DNA of 64,000 nt from Profundibacterium mesophilum KAUST100406-0324 (lineage in GTDB: Bacteria; Pseudomonadota; Alphaproteobacteria; Rhodobacterales; Rhodobacteraceae): NCBI RefSeq assembly GCF_009835145.1, contig NZ_APKE01000025.1:30569-94568 (forward strand), read 5' to 3'. Every line of letters starts with the position of its first letter. Position 1 is the first letter of the stretch. This document shows positions 44,008-53,182 of the stretch, piece by piece. The translations under genes were made by a program, and so were the position numbers. The notes below the pieces were generated by a model. It made no database searches and was not told the DNA's origin. It worked only from the letters and a program-made list of their open reading frames with translations.

Positions 44008-45699
44008 TCAGCCCAGAAGCCTGCGGGCGATCACCTGCGCCTGGATCTCGGCGGCACCCTCGAAGATCGACAGGATACGCGCGTCGCACAGGATGCGGCT
44101 GATGCCATATTCCAGTGCGAAGCCGTTGCCGCCATGGATCTGCACCCCGTTATCGGCGCTCGACCACGCAACGCGCGCGGCCAGCAGCTTGGCCATGCCC
44201 GCCTCAAGATCGCAGCGCCGTCCCTCGTCCTTTTCGGCGGCTGAGAAATAGGTCAGCTGCCGCGCGATGGTGATCTCGACCGCCATCATCGCCAGCTTGC
44301 CGCCGACGCGCGGGAACTCGATCAGGGATTTCCCGAACTGCTTGCGATCACGTGCATAGCGCATGGAGACATCGAGCGCCGATTGCGCAACGCCGATGGC
44401 CCGTGCGGCGGTCTGGATCCGGGCACTCTCGAAGGTCTGCATGAGCTGCTTGAAGCCCTTGCCCTCCTCGCCGCCCAAAAGGTTCTCGCCCTTGATCTCG
44501 AAGCCGTCGAAGGCAAGCTCGTATTCCTTCATGCCGCGGTAGCCGAGCACCTCGATCTCGCCGCCCGACATGCCGGGAGTGGGGAAGGGCTCGGCATCGG
44601 TGCCAGGGGTCTTCTCGGCGAGGAACATCGACAGGCCGCGGTAATCGGTCGTTTCGGGATCGGTACGGGCCAGCAGGGTCATCACATGGGTGCGCGCGGC
44701 ATGGGTGATCCAGGTCTTGTTGCCGGTGACCGTGTAATCCTCGCCATTCCTCGTCGCCCGCGTGCGCAGGCTGCCGAGGTCGGAGCCGGTATTGGGCTCG
44801 GTGAAGACCGCCGTCGGAAGGATCTCGCCCGATGCGAGGCCGGGCAGCCATTTCTCCTTTTGCGCCCGGGTGCCGCCGCACAGGATCAGCTCGGCGGCGA
44901 TCTCGGAGCGTGTGCCGAGGCTGCCGACGCCGATGTAGCCCCGGCTGAGTTCCTCGGAGACCACGCACATCGCCGCCTTGCTCAATCCGAAGCCGCCGAA
45001 TTCCTCAGGGATCGTCAGGCCGAAGACACCCATCTCGGCCATTTCCGCGATGATCTCCATCGGGATCAGCTCATCCTCGAGGTGCCAGTCATGCGCATGC
45101 GGCTCGACCTTTTCGGCCGAGAAACGGCGGAACTGCGCGCGGATCATCTCGAGCTCCTCGTCGAGGCCGCTGGCCCCGGCGATCAGCTCCGCCGATTGCT
45201 CCTCCATCAGCGCGACGAGACGCGCGCGGGCACGCGGCGTGTTCCCCGCCTCGATCAGCCGCAGCACGCTCTCGCTTTCGAAGGCGGCGACGCGGTCCGG
45301 GCCGAGGCCGATATCGGCCGGACGCAGGATTTCGGTCTGGCTCATCGGAAGGCCGCCGCGGATCTGGGCGAGATATTCTCCGAACCCGATCGACAGGATG
45401 AGCTGTTCGATCTCGCCGAACCGGTCCTGCGCGGACAGGCGCGCGGCCCATTCCTGAAGCTGGCGCAGGGCCTGCGTGTATGTCGCGAGCCATGCCAGGC
45501 CATGAACGGCGGTCTGTTCGGCCTCGAGCGCGGCGGCGTCGATCCGCCCCTCGCGCGAAACCATCTCGCGCAGGTGCCGCGTCGCGGCATCGACGAGTGC
45601 CTCCGCGGGGATCAGCGCATCGGCGCTCAGCGCCAGCAGCGTGGCCGCATCCAGCGCGGCCGTGGAGGCATGGGTCGGGGCTTGTCCTTCATGCGGCAT
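44008..45699 (-). CDS. mcd: Mcd, (2S)-methylsuccinyl-CoA dehydrogenase
   Basis: 563-residue acyl-CoA dehydrogenase-fold flavoenzyme. The extra N-terminal domain of about 150 residues before the normal dehydrogenase core is characteristic of methylsuccinyl-CoA dehydrogenase of the ethylmalonyl-CoA pathway, which forms mesaconyl-CoA. Core motifs: IPEEFGGFGLSKAAMCVVSEELSRG, FTEPNTGSDLGSLRTRA, TGNKTWITHAAR, and DNGVQIHGGNGFALEYGISRILCDARI. Electrons would pass to ETF (genes at 55137-56824). AGAGGAGCC precedes the ATG. Other acyl-CoA dehydrogenases with long N termini are the alternative. Confidence 0.85.
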   Translation of the reverse strand: MPHEGQAPTHASTAALDAATLLALSADALIPAEALVDAATRHLREMVSREGRIDAAALEAEQTAVHGLAWLATYTQALRQLQEWAARLSAQDRFGEIEQLILSIGFGEYLAQIRGGLPMSQTEILRPADIGLGPDRVAAFESESVLRLIEAGNTPRARARLVALMEEQSAELIAGASGLDEELEMIRAQFRRFSAEKVEPHAHDWHLEDELIPMEIIAEMAEMGVFGLTIPEEFGGFGLSKAAMCVVSEELSRGYIGVGSLGTRSEIAAELILCGGTRAQKEKWLPGLASGEILPTAVFTEPNTGSDLGSLRTRATRNGEDYTVTGNKTWITHAARTHVMTLLARTDPETTDYRGLSMFLAEKTPGTDAEPFPTPGMSGGEIEVLGYRGMKEYELAFDGFEIKGENLLGGEEGKGFKQLMQTFESARIQTAARAIGVAQSALDVSMRYARDRKQFGKSLIEFPRVGGKLAMMAVEITIARQLTYFSAAEKDEGRRCDLEAGMAKLLAARVAWSSADNGVQIHGGNGFALEYGISRILCDARILSIFEGAAEIQAQVIARRLLG

Positions 45700-45721
45700 C
45701 GGCGGCTCCTCTTTTCTGCAG

Positions 45722-45793
45722 TTGCGAAAGACTTAGATCGCCGCGCGCCGTTGCGCAAGAAGATTTCAAAATAGAGCACGCTTTCGTACGAAA
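45722..45793. promoter_or_regulatory. Palindromic operator-like sites between mcd and the TSUP gene
   Basis: Three elements occur within 72 bp of this divergent region: TTGCGAA at 45722-45728, the palindrome TTGCGCAA at 45751-45758, and the perfect 12-bp palindrome TTTCGTACGAAA at 45782-45793. Such symmetry usually means binding of a dimeric regulator. TTGC/GCAA-type sites are known for short-chain acyl-CoA regulators of the PccR/RamB kind, but assignment here is inference. Confidence 0.4.
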
Positions 45794-45847
45794 ATGACAC
45801 GAAAAATTGCGGTCGCTGTTCTTTCCGGCGCGGCGTATAGGGGTCGT

Positions 45848-46600
45848 ATGGATGATACATCTCTCTGGATCGTCGTCATTGCGATCACCCTCGCCGCCGG
45901 ATTCGTCAAGGGGGCCGTGGGCTTCGCCATGCCGATGCTGATGATCTCCGGCCTGGGATCGGTGCTGGCGCCCGAGCTGGCCCTGGCCGCCATCATCCTG
46001 CCCACGCTCGTGAGCAACATCTGGCAGGCGCTGCGCGGCGGGCTTGGCGCGGCGCGGGCCGCTTTCGTCGATCACTGGCGCTACATCGTGATCGTGATGC
46101 TGTTCATCATGGGCAGCGCGCAGTTGCTGACCCTTCTGCCGGCATGGCTGCTCTACCTGATCCTCGGGGTGCCGGTGACCGGCTTCGCCATCGCGCAGCT
46201 TGCCGGCTGGTCGCCGCGCATTCCCGCCCATGCGCGGCGCCGTGCCGAGCTCGGGATCGGTGCCTTCGCCGGTTTCATGGGCGGCATGTCCGGGGTCTGG
46301 GGGCCGCCGACGGTGATGTATCTCACCGCGCTCGACACTCCCAAGGCGCAGCAGATCAGGGTTCAGGGCGTCGTCTACGGGATGGGTTCGGTCATGCTGC
46401 TCGCCGCGCATCTGCGCTCTGGCGTGCTGAACGCGCAAACCCTGCCGCTCTCCGCCGGGCTGCTGGTTCCGGCGCTGGCCGGCATGGCCCTGGGGATGGC
46501 CTTCTGCGACCGGCTCGATCAGGCGCGCTTCAAGCGTCTGACCTTGGTCGTCCTGGTCGTGGCCGGTGCGAACCTCATTCGCAGGGGCCTCATGGGCTGA
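45848..46600 (+). CDS. TSUP-family (TauE/SafE) anion exporter
   Basis: 250-residue membrane protein with about seven to eight helices. The two-fold TauE/SafE pattern is visible: AAGFVKGAVGFAMPMLMI near the N terminus and GAFAGFMGGMSGVWGPPTVMYL in the middle, each with the Gly-rich re-entrant motif. Members export sulfite, sulfoacetate or other small organic anions; the substrate here is unknown. The start ATG at 45848 follows TAGGGG. It is divergent from mcd and converges with pckA. Confidence 0.85.
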   Translation: MDDTSLWIVVIAITLAAGFVKGAVGFAMPMLMISGLGSVLAPELALAAIILPTLVSNIWQALRGGLGAARAAFVDHWRYIVIVMLFIMGSAQLLTLLPAWLLYLILGVPVTGFAIAQLAGWSPRIPAHARRRAELGIGAFAGFMGGMSGVWGPPTVMYLTALDTPKAQQIRVQGVVYGMGSVMLLAAHLRSGVLNAQTLPLSAGLLVPALAGMALGMAFCDRLDQARFKRLTLVVLVVAGANLIRRGLMG

Positions 46601-46606
46601 ATGGGT

Positions 46607-46637
46607 GCGGCGCGCGCCCCGGCGGGGCGCGCGCCGC
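46607..46637. terminator. Strong GC hairpin between the TSUP gene and pckA
   Basis: GCGGCGCGCGCCCCG pairs with CGGGGCGCGCGCCGC around a one-base centre, a near-perfect 15-bp stem lying 6 bp past one stop and 9 bp from the other. There is no T tract, but its position between convergent genes fits a bidirectional 3' end. Confidence 0.6.
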
Positions 46638-46646
46638 GATACGGGC

Positions 46647-48245
46647 TCAGCCGAGCGCGACGGCCCGCACATCCTCGTCGATATGCGCCTCGTACTGGGC
46701 GAAGTTCTCGGAGAACATCTTGACCAGCTTGGCCGCTTGGCGGTCATAGGCCTCGCCGTCATCCCAGGTCCGGCGCGGATCGAGCAGGATGTCGGGAACG
46801 CCCTGCACCGTGGTCGGAACCTCGAAGCCGAAATTCCTGTCCTTGCGGAACGGCGCCTTGTCGAGCGAGCCGTCGAGTGCCGCCGTCAGAAGCGCGCGCG
46901 TCGCCTTGATCGGCATGCGGCTGCCGGTGCCATAGGCGCCGCCGGTCCAGCCGGTGTTCACCAGCCAGCAGGTCGCGCCATGCTTGGCGATCTTGCCCTT
47001 GAGCAGTTCGCCGTAGACCTCGGGCCGGCGCGGCATGAAGGGGGCACCGAAACAGGTCGAGAAGGTGGGCTCGGGCTCGGTCACGCCGCGCTCGGTGCCC
47101 GCGACCTTGGAGGTGAAGCCCGACAGGAAGTGATACATCGCCTGCGCCGGGGTCAGCCGCGCGATCGGCGGCAGCACGCCAAAGGCGTCGCAGGTGAGCA
47201 TGATGACATTCTTGGGATGGCCGCCCAGCGCGGTTTCCGACGCGTTGGAGATGTAGTGCAGCGGGTAGGCGCAGCGCATGTTCGCGGTCAGGCTGTCATC
47301 CTCGAAATCAAGCTCGCGCGTTTCCTCGTCATAGACCATGTTCTCGATCACGGTCGCGAAGCGCTTGGTCGTCGCGTGGATTTCGGGCTCCGCCTCGGCG
47401 CTCAGGTTGATCGTCTTGGCATAGCAGCCGCCTTCGAAGTTGAAGGTCCCGCGATCCGACCAGCCATGCTCGTCATCGCCGATCAGAACGCGGCTCGGAT
47501 CGGCGGAGAGAGTCGTCTTGCCGGTGCCCGACAGGCCGAAGAAGACGGCCGTGTCGACCGGGTTGCCGGGGGCGTGGTTGGCCGAGCAATGCATCGGCAT
47601 GATGCCCTTCTCGGGCAGCAGGTAGTTGAGCAGGGTGAAAACGGATTTCTTGTTCTCGCCGGCATATTCCGTGCCGCCGATCAGGATCGTCTTCTCGGCC
47701 ATGCTGATCGCGATCACCGTCTCGGAGCGACAGCCATGCTTCTCGGGATCGGCCTTGAAGCTGGGGCAGTTGATGATCGTGAAATCGGGCACGAAGCTGG
47801 CGAGCGCCTCGGCCTCGGGACGGCGCAGCAGGTGCCTGATGAAGAGTGCGTGCCAGGCAAGCTCGGTTATGACGCGGACATCGAGCCGGTGAGCCGGATC
47901 GGCGCCGCCGTAGAGATCCTGCACGAAGTAGTCGCGGCCCTTCATATGGGCGATCATGTCCGCCTTGAGCACATCGAAGGAGGAGGGCTCCATCGGCGCG
48001 TTGTTCTCCCACCAGATGGTATCTTCCAGCTCGGGGCTGCGCACGACGAACTTGTCCTTGGGTGACCGTCCGGTGTGCTTGCCGGTCGAGACGAGGAAGG
48101 TGCCGCCCTGGCCGAGCTTGCCTTCGCCCCGCGCAAGGGCCGCCTCGATGAGCTGCGGCTCGATGAGATTGTAGGCGACCGCTCCCAGGCCATCGATGCC
48201 CTGATCTTCGAGACGGTGTTTGGGGTTGACGCGACCTGATGTCAT
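46647..48245 (-). CDS. pckA: PckA, phosphoenolpyruvate carboxykinase (ATP)
   Basis: 532-residue ATP-dependent PEPCK, which converts oxaloacetate to PEP at the entry of gluconeogenesis. Key motifs: [32 protein letters not shown], the P-loop [13 protein letters not shown], metal/nucleotide-binding [20 protein letters not shown], and [17 protein letters not shown]. It is divergent from chvI across 428 bp, a conserved arrangement in alphaproteobacteria where ChvGI and the regulatory PTS can influence carbon metabolism. Confidence 0.97.
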   Translation of the reverse strand: MTSGRVNPKHRLEDQGIDGLGAVAYNLIEPQLIEAALARGEGKLGQGGTFLVSTGKHTGRSPKDKFVVRSPELEDTIWWENNAPMEPSSFDVLKADMIAHMKGRDYFVQDLYGGADPAHRLDVRVITELAWHALFIRHLLRRPEAEALASFVPDFTIINCPSFKADPEKHGCRSETVIAISMAEKTILIGGTEYAGENKKSVFTLLNYLLPEKGIMPMHCSANHAPGNPVDTAVFFGLSGTGKTTLSADPSRVLIGDDEHGWSDRGTFNFEGGCYAKTINLSAEAEPEIHATTKRFATVIENMVYDEETRELDFEDDSLTANMRCAYPLHYISNASETALGGHPKNVIMLTCDAFGVLPPIARLTPAQAMYHFLSGFTSKVAGTERGVTEPEPTFSTCFGAPFMPRRPEVYGELLKGKIAKHGATCWLVNTGWTGGAYGTGSRMPIKATRALLTAALDGSLDKAPFRKDRNFGFEVPTTVQGVPDILLDPRRTWDDGEAYDRQAAKLVKMFSENFAQYEAHIDEDVRAVALG

Positions 48246-48673
48246 GAGAGGCTGCTCCTATGCCGATATTGCCGACGGTCCAGGATGAGAACCGCGCCTG
48301 ACGCCGCGGCAAGGACTGTTGTTGCACGTGAAGTAGCATGGGCGAATTGCCGGAGAACAGGTCAAGACGTCGCTGTTAGCGATAGCAAGTTGGCTTTAGC
48401 GCAATCAAGTTTCCGGGCATGGCCGGCGCGCTGCGTTCGGGCCGGTTGTCGGCGCCGCGCCGAGGGCGACTCGGCGGGGCGCCCGACGGCGCCGATCGAC
48501 GGGGGACTGCGGCAATTAAGTCATTCTCAAGGATCAACTGTCCAGATTGTGGCAGTCGAAGGGCGCGATTCGCGTTATTTGTTGATTCCGGCTCGCCATC
48601 TACGGATTGTGGCGGGAAAACTTACAATAATACCGTTTGGCACATTCGCGAGCAGCACAAGGACTATCGAGAC
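48246..48673. other. Divergent pckA-chvI regulatory region with no gene
   Basis: 428 bp, more AT-rich than its surroundings near both ends. It contains a tandem 16-bp repeat at 48376-48411 (listed separately). The chvI-proximal part (48510-48670) has AT-rich stretches such as AAAACTTACAATAATACCG suited to promoters. Frames running into chvI from upstream (for example from 48419) have no conserved look; I treat them as non-coding. Confidence 0.5.
48376..48411 (+). promoter_or_regulatory. Tandem 16-bp direct repeat in the pckA-chvI region
   Basis: TTAGCGATAGCAAGTT at 48376-48391 and TTAGCGCAATCAAGTT at 48396-48411 agree at 13 of 16 positions and start exactly 20 bp apart, i.e. on the same DNA face. 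This is the layout of tandem sites for an OmpR/PhoB-type regulator; ChvI itself, encoded 263 bp downstream, is an obvious candidate. It lies 131-166 bp upstream of the pckA start. Confidence 0.5.
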
Positions 48674-49375
48674 ATGTCTAGGATCGCACTGGTCGACGAT
48701 GACAGGAATATCCTGACATCCGTTTCCATGACGCTGGAGGCCGAAGGCTTCGAGGTCGAGACCTACAATGACGGGCAGGCCGCACTGGACGCCTTCAGCA
48801 AGAAGCTTCCCGACATGGCCGTCTTCGATATCAAGATGCCGCGGATGGACGGAATGGACCTTTTGCAACGGGTGCGCCAGAAGACGGCGATGCCGGTGAT
48901 CTTCCTGACATCCAAGGATGACGAGATCGACGAGGTTCTGGGACTGCGCATGGGGGCCGACGACTACGTCAAGAAACCCTTCTCGCAGCGCCTGCTCGTC
49001 GAGCGGATCCGCGCCCTGCTGCGCCGTCAGGAGGTCCTGTCGGGCGAGGAGGTCACCGAGGTCGAGGCCAGCCAGGTGATGCAGCGCGGCGAGCTGAAGA
49101 TGGATCCCGCCCGCCATGCCGTCGCGTGGAAGGGCAAGGATGTCTCCCTGACCGTGACCGAGTTCCTGCTGCTGCAGGCGCTGGCCCAGCGGCCCGGCTT
49201 CGTCAAGAGCCGCGACCAGCTGATGGATGTCGCCTATGACGATCAGGTCTATGTCGATGACCGGACGATCGACAGCCACATCAAGCGCCTGCGCAAGAAG
49301 ATGCGCAGCGTCGATCCCGAATTCTCGGCGATCGAGACCCTCTACGGCATCGGCTACCGCTACAACGAAGAGTAA
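48674..49375 (+). CDS. chvI: ChvI, OmpR-family response regulator
   Basis: 233 residues. The receiver domain ([14 protein letters not shown]) has the phosphorylated Asp52 in [11 protein letters not shown], with Thr in FLTSKDD and Lys in YVKKPFSQ. The OmpR/PhoB winged-helix DNA-binding domain follows (about 135-233: [47 protein letters not shown]). The start ATG at 48674 begins the conserved receiver. It is partner to ChvG, whose gene begins 5 bp after its stop. ChvGI senses acid/envelope stress and controls envelope and metabolic genes in alphaproteobacteria. Confidence 0.94.
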   Translation: MSRIALVDDDRNILTSVSMTLEAEGFEVETYNDGQAALDAFSKKLPDMAVFDIKMPRMDGMDLLQRVRQKTAMPVIFLTSKDDEIDEVLGLRMGADDYVKKPFSQRLLVERIRALLRRQEVLSGEEVTEVEASQVMQRGELKMDPARHAVAWKGKDVSLTVTEFLLLQALAQRPGFVKSRDQLMDVAYDDQVYVDDRTIDSHIKRLRKKMRSVDPEFSAIETLYGIGYRYNEE

Positions 49376-49380
49376 GCCGA

Positions 49381-51093
49381 ATGGCAATGGCATCCGATAT
49401 CGATACGAACGAGCGTGGCCTGCACGAGAACGGCGTGCTGCTCGGCGAGGATTGGGTCGGCGCGGATGCCACCGCCGAGCGCGAGCTGCGTCAACGGCGC
49501 CAGAAGCACGGATTGATCGCGATCAACCGCTCGCCGCTGGCCCGCAAGATCATCACCTTCAACCTGCTCGCGATCCTGGTGCTGGTCGCGGGGGTGCTCT
49601 ATCTCAACCCGTTCCGCGATAGCCTGGTCTTCCAGCGCGAGGCCGGTCTCGTCACCGAGGCCGAGCTGATCGCCGATGTCTTCGAGGCACAGCTGGCCGC
49701 CGGCAATGGCACGCTCGGCGAGGACGGCTTCGATCCGCTCGCGACCTTGCGCGGGATCAACCCCTCCCTCGGCACACGCGTCTTCGTCTTCACCCCCGAC
49801 ATGGAGATCGCCGGCTCGACCGAGGGCCGGACCCAGCCCGGCCTCGTCAGCCCGGGCGCCGCCGGGGGCAGCACGGCGATCACCGATTTCCTGAACCGCG
49901 CATGGACCTCTGCCGCCGCGCTGCTGATGACCGAGCTGCCCGGGGATCCGAATGTCGAGGCCGAGCGCCTGGCGCGTGAGCTCGTGCGCCGAACCTTGTC
50001 CGGGGCCACCCATGTGGAAACGGGGCTGATCACCAATGGCAGCACGATCTTCGCGGTGGCGACGCCCGTTCTGCGCAATGGCGACGTGATCGGCGTGGTT
50101 GCCCTGACCAGCGGGGCAGGCGAGATCGATCGGCTGGTGCGCGCCGAGCGCGAACAGGTCCTGCAGATGTTCGTGATCGCGATCCTGGTCTCCATTGGCC
50201 TGAGCCTCGTTCTGGCCTCCACGATCGCCAACCCGCTGAGCGATCTGGCCGCGGCGGCCGAGATCGGCCGCGACAAGAACGCCAAGGCCGTCAAGCCCGG
50301 CCGGGTGAGGATCCCGGACCTGACCGCGCGTCCCGACGAGATCGGCCGGCTGTCAGGTGCCCTCCGCGGAATGGTCGCGGCACTCTACGACCGGATCGAT
50401 GCGAACGAACAGTTCGCCGCCGATGTCGCCCATGAGATCAAGAATCCGCTCGCCTCGCTCCGTTCCGCTGTCGGCAGCCTGCGCTTCATCAAGAAAGAAG
50501 AGCAGCGTGAGAAGCTTCTCGACGTGATCGATCACGATGTGCGTCGCCTCGACCGCCTCGTCAGCGACATCTCGAATGCATCACGCCTCGACAGCGAACT
50601 GGTCAAGGAAGACGAGGAAAGCTTCAACCTTCTCAAGATGATCGACAATCTGGGAGATTATCTTGGCGGTGAGGCACAGGCCAAGGGCATCGAGTTCATC
50701 TGCGACCTGCCTTCCGCACCGATCGTGATCGACGGCCTGGAGAGCCGGCTGGCGCAGGTCTTCGTCAACCTCATCACGAATGCGATCTCCTTTTGCGAAG
50801 AGGGCGATGCGATCCGTGTCTGGGTGCGCCGCCGGGAGAACCGCGTGCTTGTGGTGGTCGAGGATACCGGCCCCGGCATTCCCGAGCAGGCGCTCGCAAA
50901 GGTCTTCAACCGCTTCTACTCGGAGCGCCCCGAAGGGCAGTTCGGGAACAATTCGGGGCTGGGCCTTGCGATTTCCAAGCAGATCGTCGAGGCGCATGGT
51001 GGGGTCATCTGGGCCGAGAATATCCAGCCGACGGATGCGGATCCGACCTCCGAGCCGCTCGGTGCCCGTTTCGTGGTCGGCCTGCCGGTGTGA
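49381..51093 (+). CDS. chvG: ChvG, sensor histidine kinase
   Basis: 570-residue membrane kinase. A cytoplasmic N-terminal segment of about 55 residues precedes TM1 (about 57-75), then a periplasmic sensor domain to about 260, TM2 (about 262-281) and HAMP. The phospho-acceptor His351 is in AADVAHEIKNPLASLRSAVG. The ATP-binding domain has the N box FVNLITNAISF, G1 VEDTGPGIPE and G2 NNSGLGLAISKQIVEAHGG. Its stop overlaps the start of hprK (GTGA), making kinase, HPr kinase and RapZ one coupled unit. Confidence 0.94.
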   Translation: MAMASDIDTNERGLHENGVLLGEDWVGADATAERELRQRRQKHGLIAINRSPLARKIITFNLLAILVLVAGVLYLNPFRDSLVFQREAGLVTEAELIADVFEAQLAAGNGTLGEDGFDPLATLRGINPSLGTRVFVFTPDMEIAGSTEGRTQPGLVSPGAAGGSTAITDFLNRAWTSAAALLMTELPGDPNVEAERLARELVRRTLSGATHVETGLITNGSTIFAVATPVLRNGDVIGVVALTSGAGEIDRLVRAEREQVLQMFVIAILVSIGLSLVLASTIANPLSDLAAAAEIGRDKNAKAVKPGRVRIPDLTARPDEIGRLSGALRGMVAALYDRIDANEQFAADVAHEIKNPLASLRSAVGSLRFIKKEEQREKLLDVIDHDVRRLDRLVSDISNASRLDSELVKEDEESFNLLKMIDNLGDYLGGEAQAKGIEFICDLPSAPIVIDGLESRLAQVFVNLITNAISFCEEGDAIRVWVRRRENRVLVVVEDTGPGIPEQALAKVFNRFYSERPEGQFGNNSGLGLAISKQIVEAHGGVIWAENIQPTDADPTSEPLGARFVVGLPV

Positions 51094-51530
51094 GCCCGTC
51101 CGATAGGTCCGAGGCGACGCTGCATGCCAGCTGTGTCGCCTGGGACGGGCGGGCCGTGCTGATCCTCGGGCCATCGGGAAGCGGGAAGTCGCGCCTGGCC
51201 CTGCAGTTGATGGCCTACGGGGCCGAGCTGGTCGCCGATGACCGGACCTGCGTCACGCGGCGCGGCGACGAGCTTCTGGCCCGGGCGCCCGCGCCGATCC
51301 ACGGCCTGATCGAGGCGCGGGGCATCGGCCTGCTGAAAGCCGATGCGGCGACCGCGGCCTCCGTCATCTGCGCTGTCGACCTCGCGCAGGCGGCCCGCGA
51401 GCGCCTACCACAACTGCGTGATCTGAACCTCTTGGGTCACTTGGTCACCTTGATACCCGGCGGGGAAAACGATCATCTGGGTCCCGCACTGTTGCAATTG
51501 CTCAAGAAGGGTTTGGACCGAAGCCGATGA
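51090..51530 (+). CDS. hprK: HprK, short HPr kinase/phosphorylase
   Basis: 146 residues, only the catalytic domain of HprK; this short form is normal in alphaproteobacteria, whereas Firmicutes enzymes have about 310 residues. The P-loop GPSGSGKS is at residues 27-34, followed by VADDRTCVTRRGDELLA and LIEARGIGLL. It should phosphorylate the regulatory Ser of HPr (Ser49 in the ptsH product below). The GTG start at 51090 overlaps the chvG stop, and the end overlaps rapZ by four bases. Confidence 0.92.
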   Translation: MSPSDRSEATLHASCVAWDGRAVLILGPSGSGKSRLALQLMAYGAELVADDRTCVTRRGDELLARAPAPIHGLIEARGIGLLKADAATAASVICAVDLAQAARERLPQLRDLNLLGHLVTLIPGGENDHLGPALLQLLKKGLDRSR

Positions 51531-52462
51531 CGACCGCGATGCCTGAACCATCCGCCCCGCGTCCCGCCGCAGGTGCGCGGCTCGTGCTCGTTACGGGTCC
51601 TTCCGGCGCCGGGCGCTCGACCGCGATCAACGCGCTGGAAGATCTGGGCTTCGAGGCCATCGACAACATGCCACTGTCCCTGACGGACAGGCTGCTGGAC
51701 GGGCGGCCGCATGACCGGCCCCTCGCGCTCGGCATCGATGCGCGCAACCGTGATTTCAGCACCGACGCCATGGTCCACACGGTCGACCGGCTGATGGCCG
51801 CGCCGGACATCAATGTCGAGCTGCTCTATCTCGATGCGCAGCCGGGGGTGCTCGAGCGGCGCTACTCGGAGACGCGGCGCCGCCATCCGCTCGCCCCCGA
51901 CGGAATGCCGGCCTATGGCATCGCGCAGGAGATCGACCACCTCGTTCCGATTCGCGCGCGGGCGAACATCCTCATCGACACGTCCGACATGAACCCCCAC
52001 GACCTGCGCGCCGAGATCGGCCAATGGTTCGACATGAAGGGGACGGAGGGCCTGACCCTGTCGGTCCAGTCCTTCTCCTACAAGCGGGGTCTTCCGCGCG
52101 GCGTGGACATGGTGTTCGACATGAGGTTCCTGCGCAATCCGCATTGGGAGCCAAGCCTGCGCCAGCGGGACGGGCGCGACGAGGAGGTGGCGCGGTATAT
52201 CGCGGAGGATCCGCGGTTCGAGGCGGTCTTCGCGCAGATCGAAACACTGACCCTGACCCTTCTTCCGGCTTACCGTGCGGAGGGGAAGACGCATTTCGCC
52301 ATTGCCTTTGGGTGTACCGGAGGGCAACACAGGTCGGTTGCCGTGGCGGAGAAGCTGTCCCGGGCCCTTGTGCAGAAAGGGTGGCGGGTATCAACTCGTC
52401 ACAGGGAGCTTGAACGGCGCGCGACCTTGAATGCGGGCCCGGACAGAGGATTTGCGCCGTGA
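51527..52462 (+). CDS. rapZ: RapZ-family nucleotide-binding protein
   Basis: 311 residues of the RapZ/YvcJ family. The P-loop reads GPSGAGRSTAI, with Arg in place of the usual Lys. C-terminal marks: SFSYKRGLPRGVDMVFDMRFLRNPHW, AFGCTGGQHRSVAVAEKLS. In E. coli RapZ is an RNase E adaptor acting on GlmZ/GlmY small RNAs; alphaproteobacteria lack those RNAs as far as known, so the target here is open. It is translationally linked with hprK upstream and the EIIA gene downstream. Confidence 0.93.
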   Translation: MTTAMPEPSAPRPAAGARLVLVTGPSGAGRSTAINALEDLGFEAIDNMPLSLTDRLLDGRPHDRPLALGIDARNRDFSTDAMVHTVDRLMAAPDINVELLYLDAQPGVLERRYSETRRRHPLAPDGMPAYGIAQEIDHLVPIRARANILIDTSDMNPHDLRAEIGQWFDMKGTEGLTLSVQSFSYKRGLPRGVDMVFDMRFLRNPHWEPSLRQRDGRDEEVARYIAEDPRFEAVFAQIETLTLTLLPAYRAEGKTHFAIAFGCTGGQHRSVAVAEKLSRALVQKGWRVSTRHRELERRATLNAGPDRGFAP

Positions 52463-52869
52463 TCGGCATTGTCATCGTGGCCCATGGCGGATTGGCGCAG
52501 GAGTTCCTGCGAGCGGTCGAGCACGTGGTCGGAAAGCAGGCCGGGATCAAGGCCATCTCCATCGAACCCGACCACAATCGGGCCGACAAGCAGTCGGAGA
52601 TCTGCGCCGCGGCCGACGGTGTCGATACCGGCGACGGCGTCGTCGTCGCCACGGACATGTTCGGCGGCTCCCCGTCGAACCTGAGCCTCATGGCCTGCAG
52701 CCCGCGGGATCGACAGATCATCTATGGAACGAACCTGCCGATGCTGATCAAACTGGCGAAATCCCGCAATCTGCCGGTGGCGGAGGCGGTGCGCTCGGCG
52801 CTGGCCTCGGGGCGCAAGTATATCGATACATTCCAGATGCACAGGGGCGAGGTCGAAGACCGTGTCTGA
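52459..52869 (+). CDS. PTS EIIA component, mannose type
   Basis: 136-residue EIIA-Man fold protein starting with GTG. The phosphorylatable histidine is His9 in IGIVIVAHGGLAQEFL; TDMFGGSPSNLSL is the other conserved loop. No EIIB/EIIC permease genes are nearby, so together with HPr and HPr kinase this is probably a regulatory rather than a sugar-transporting PTS. It overlaps rapZ by 4 bp and ptsH by 8 bp. Confidence 0.93.
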   Translation: MIGIVIVAHGGLAQEFLRAVEHVVGKQAGIKAISIEPDHNRADKQSEICAAADGVDTGDGVVVATDMFGGSPSNLSLMACSPRDRQIIYGTNLPMLIKLAKSRNLPVAEAVRSALASGRKYIDTFQMHRGEVEDRV

Positions 52870-53140
52870 AACGATCGAGAGAACCCTGCAGATCGTGAAC
52901 GAGAAGGGGCTGCATGCCCGTGCATCCGCGCGGCTCGTCGAGGTCGTCGAACGTCATGACGCGCGCGCGCGGATCTCCCGGGACGGTCAGACCGTGTCGG
53001 GGGACAGCATCATGGGGCTGTTGATGCTGGCGGCGCATCGCGGCACCAGCATCGACGTGGCGACTTCGGGACCCGAGGCGCGCTCGCTCGCCGATGCGAT
53101 CGAGGCGCTCGTCGCGGACCGCTTCGGCGAGGACATGTAG
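52862..53140 (+). CDS. ptsH: PtsH, HPr phosphocarrier
   Basis: 92-residue HPr starting with GTG. The PEP-dependent site is His18 in NEKGLHARASARL and the HprK site is Ser49 in SGDSIMGLLMLAA, so both phosphorylation inputs are possible. It is the last gene of the chvI-chvG-hprK-rapZ-EIIA-ptsH run. EI (ptsP) is not in the window. Confidence 0.95.
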   Translation: MSETIERTLQIVNEKGLHARASARLVEVVERHDARARISRDGQTVSGDSIMGLLMLAAHRGTSIDVATSGPEARSLADAIEALVADRFGEDM

Positions 53141-53182
53141 GGCGGGCAGGCCGGCGCGGCGATCCCGGCAGCCCCCCCCGGA

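Noticed and set aside
46566..48065. A 499-codon rightward frame antisense to pckA
   Set aside because: It is a GC-bias shadow; pckA matches its family over the whole length.
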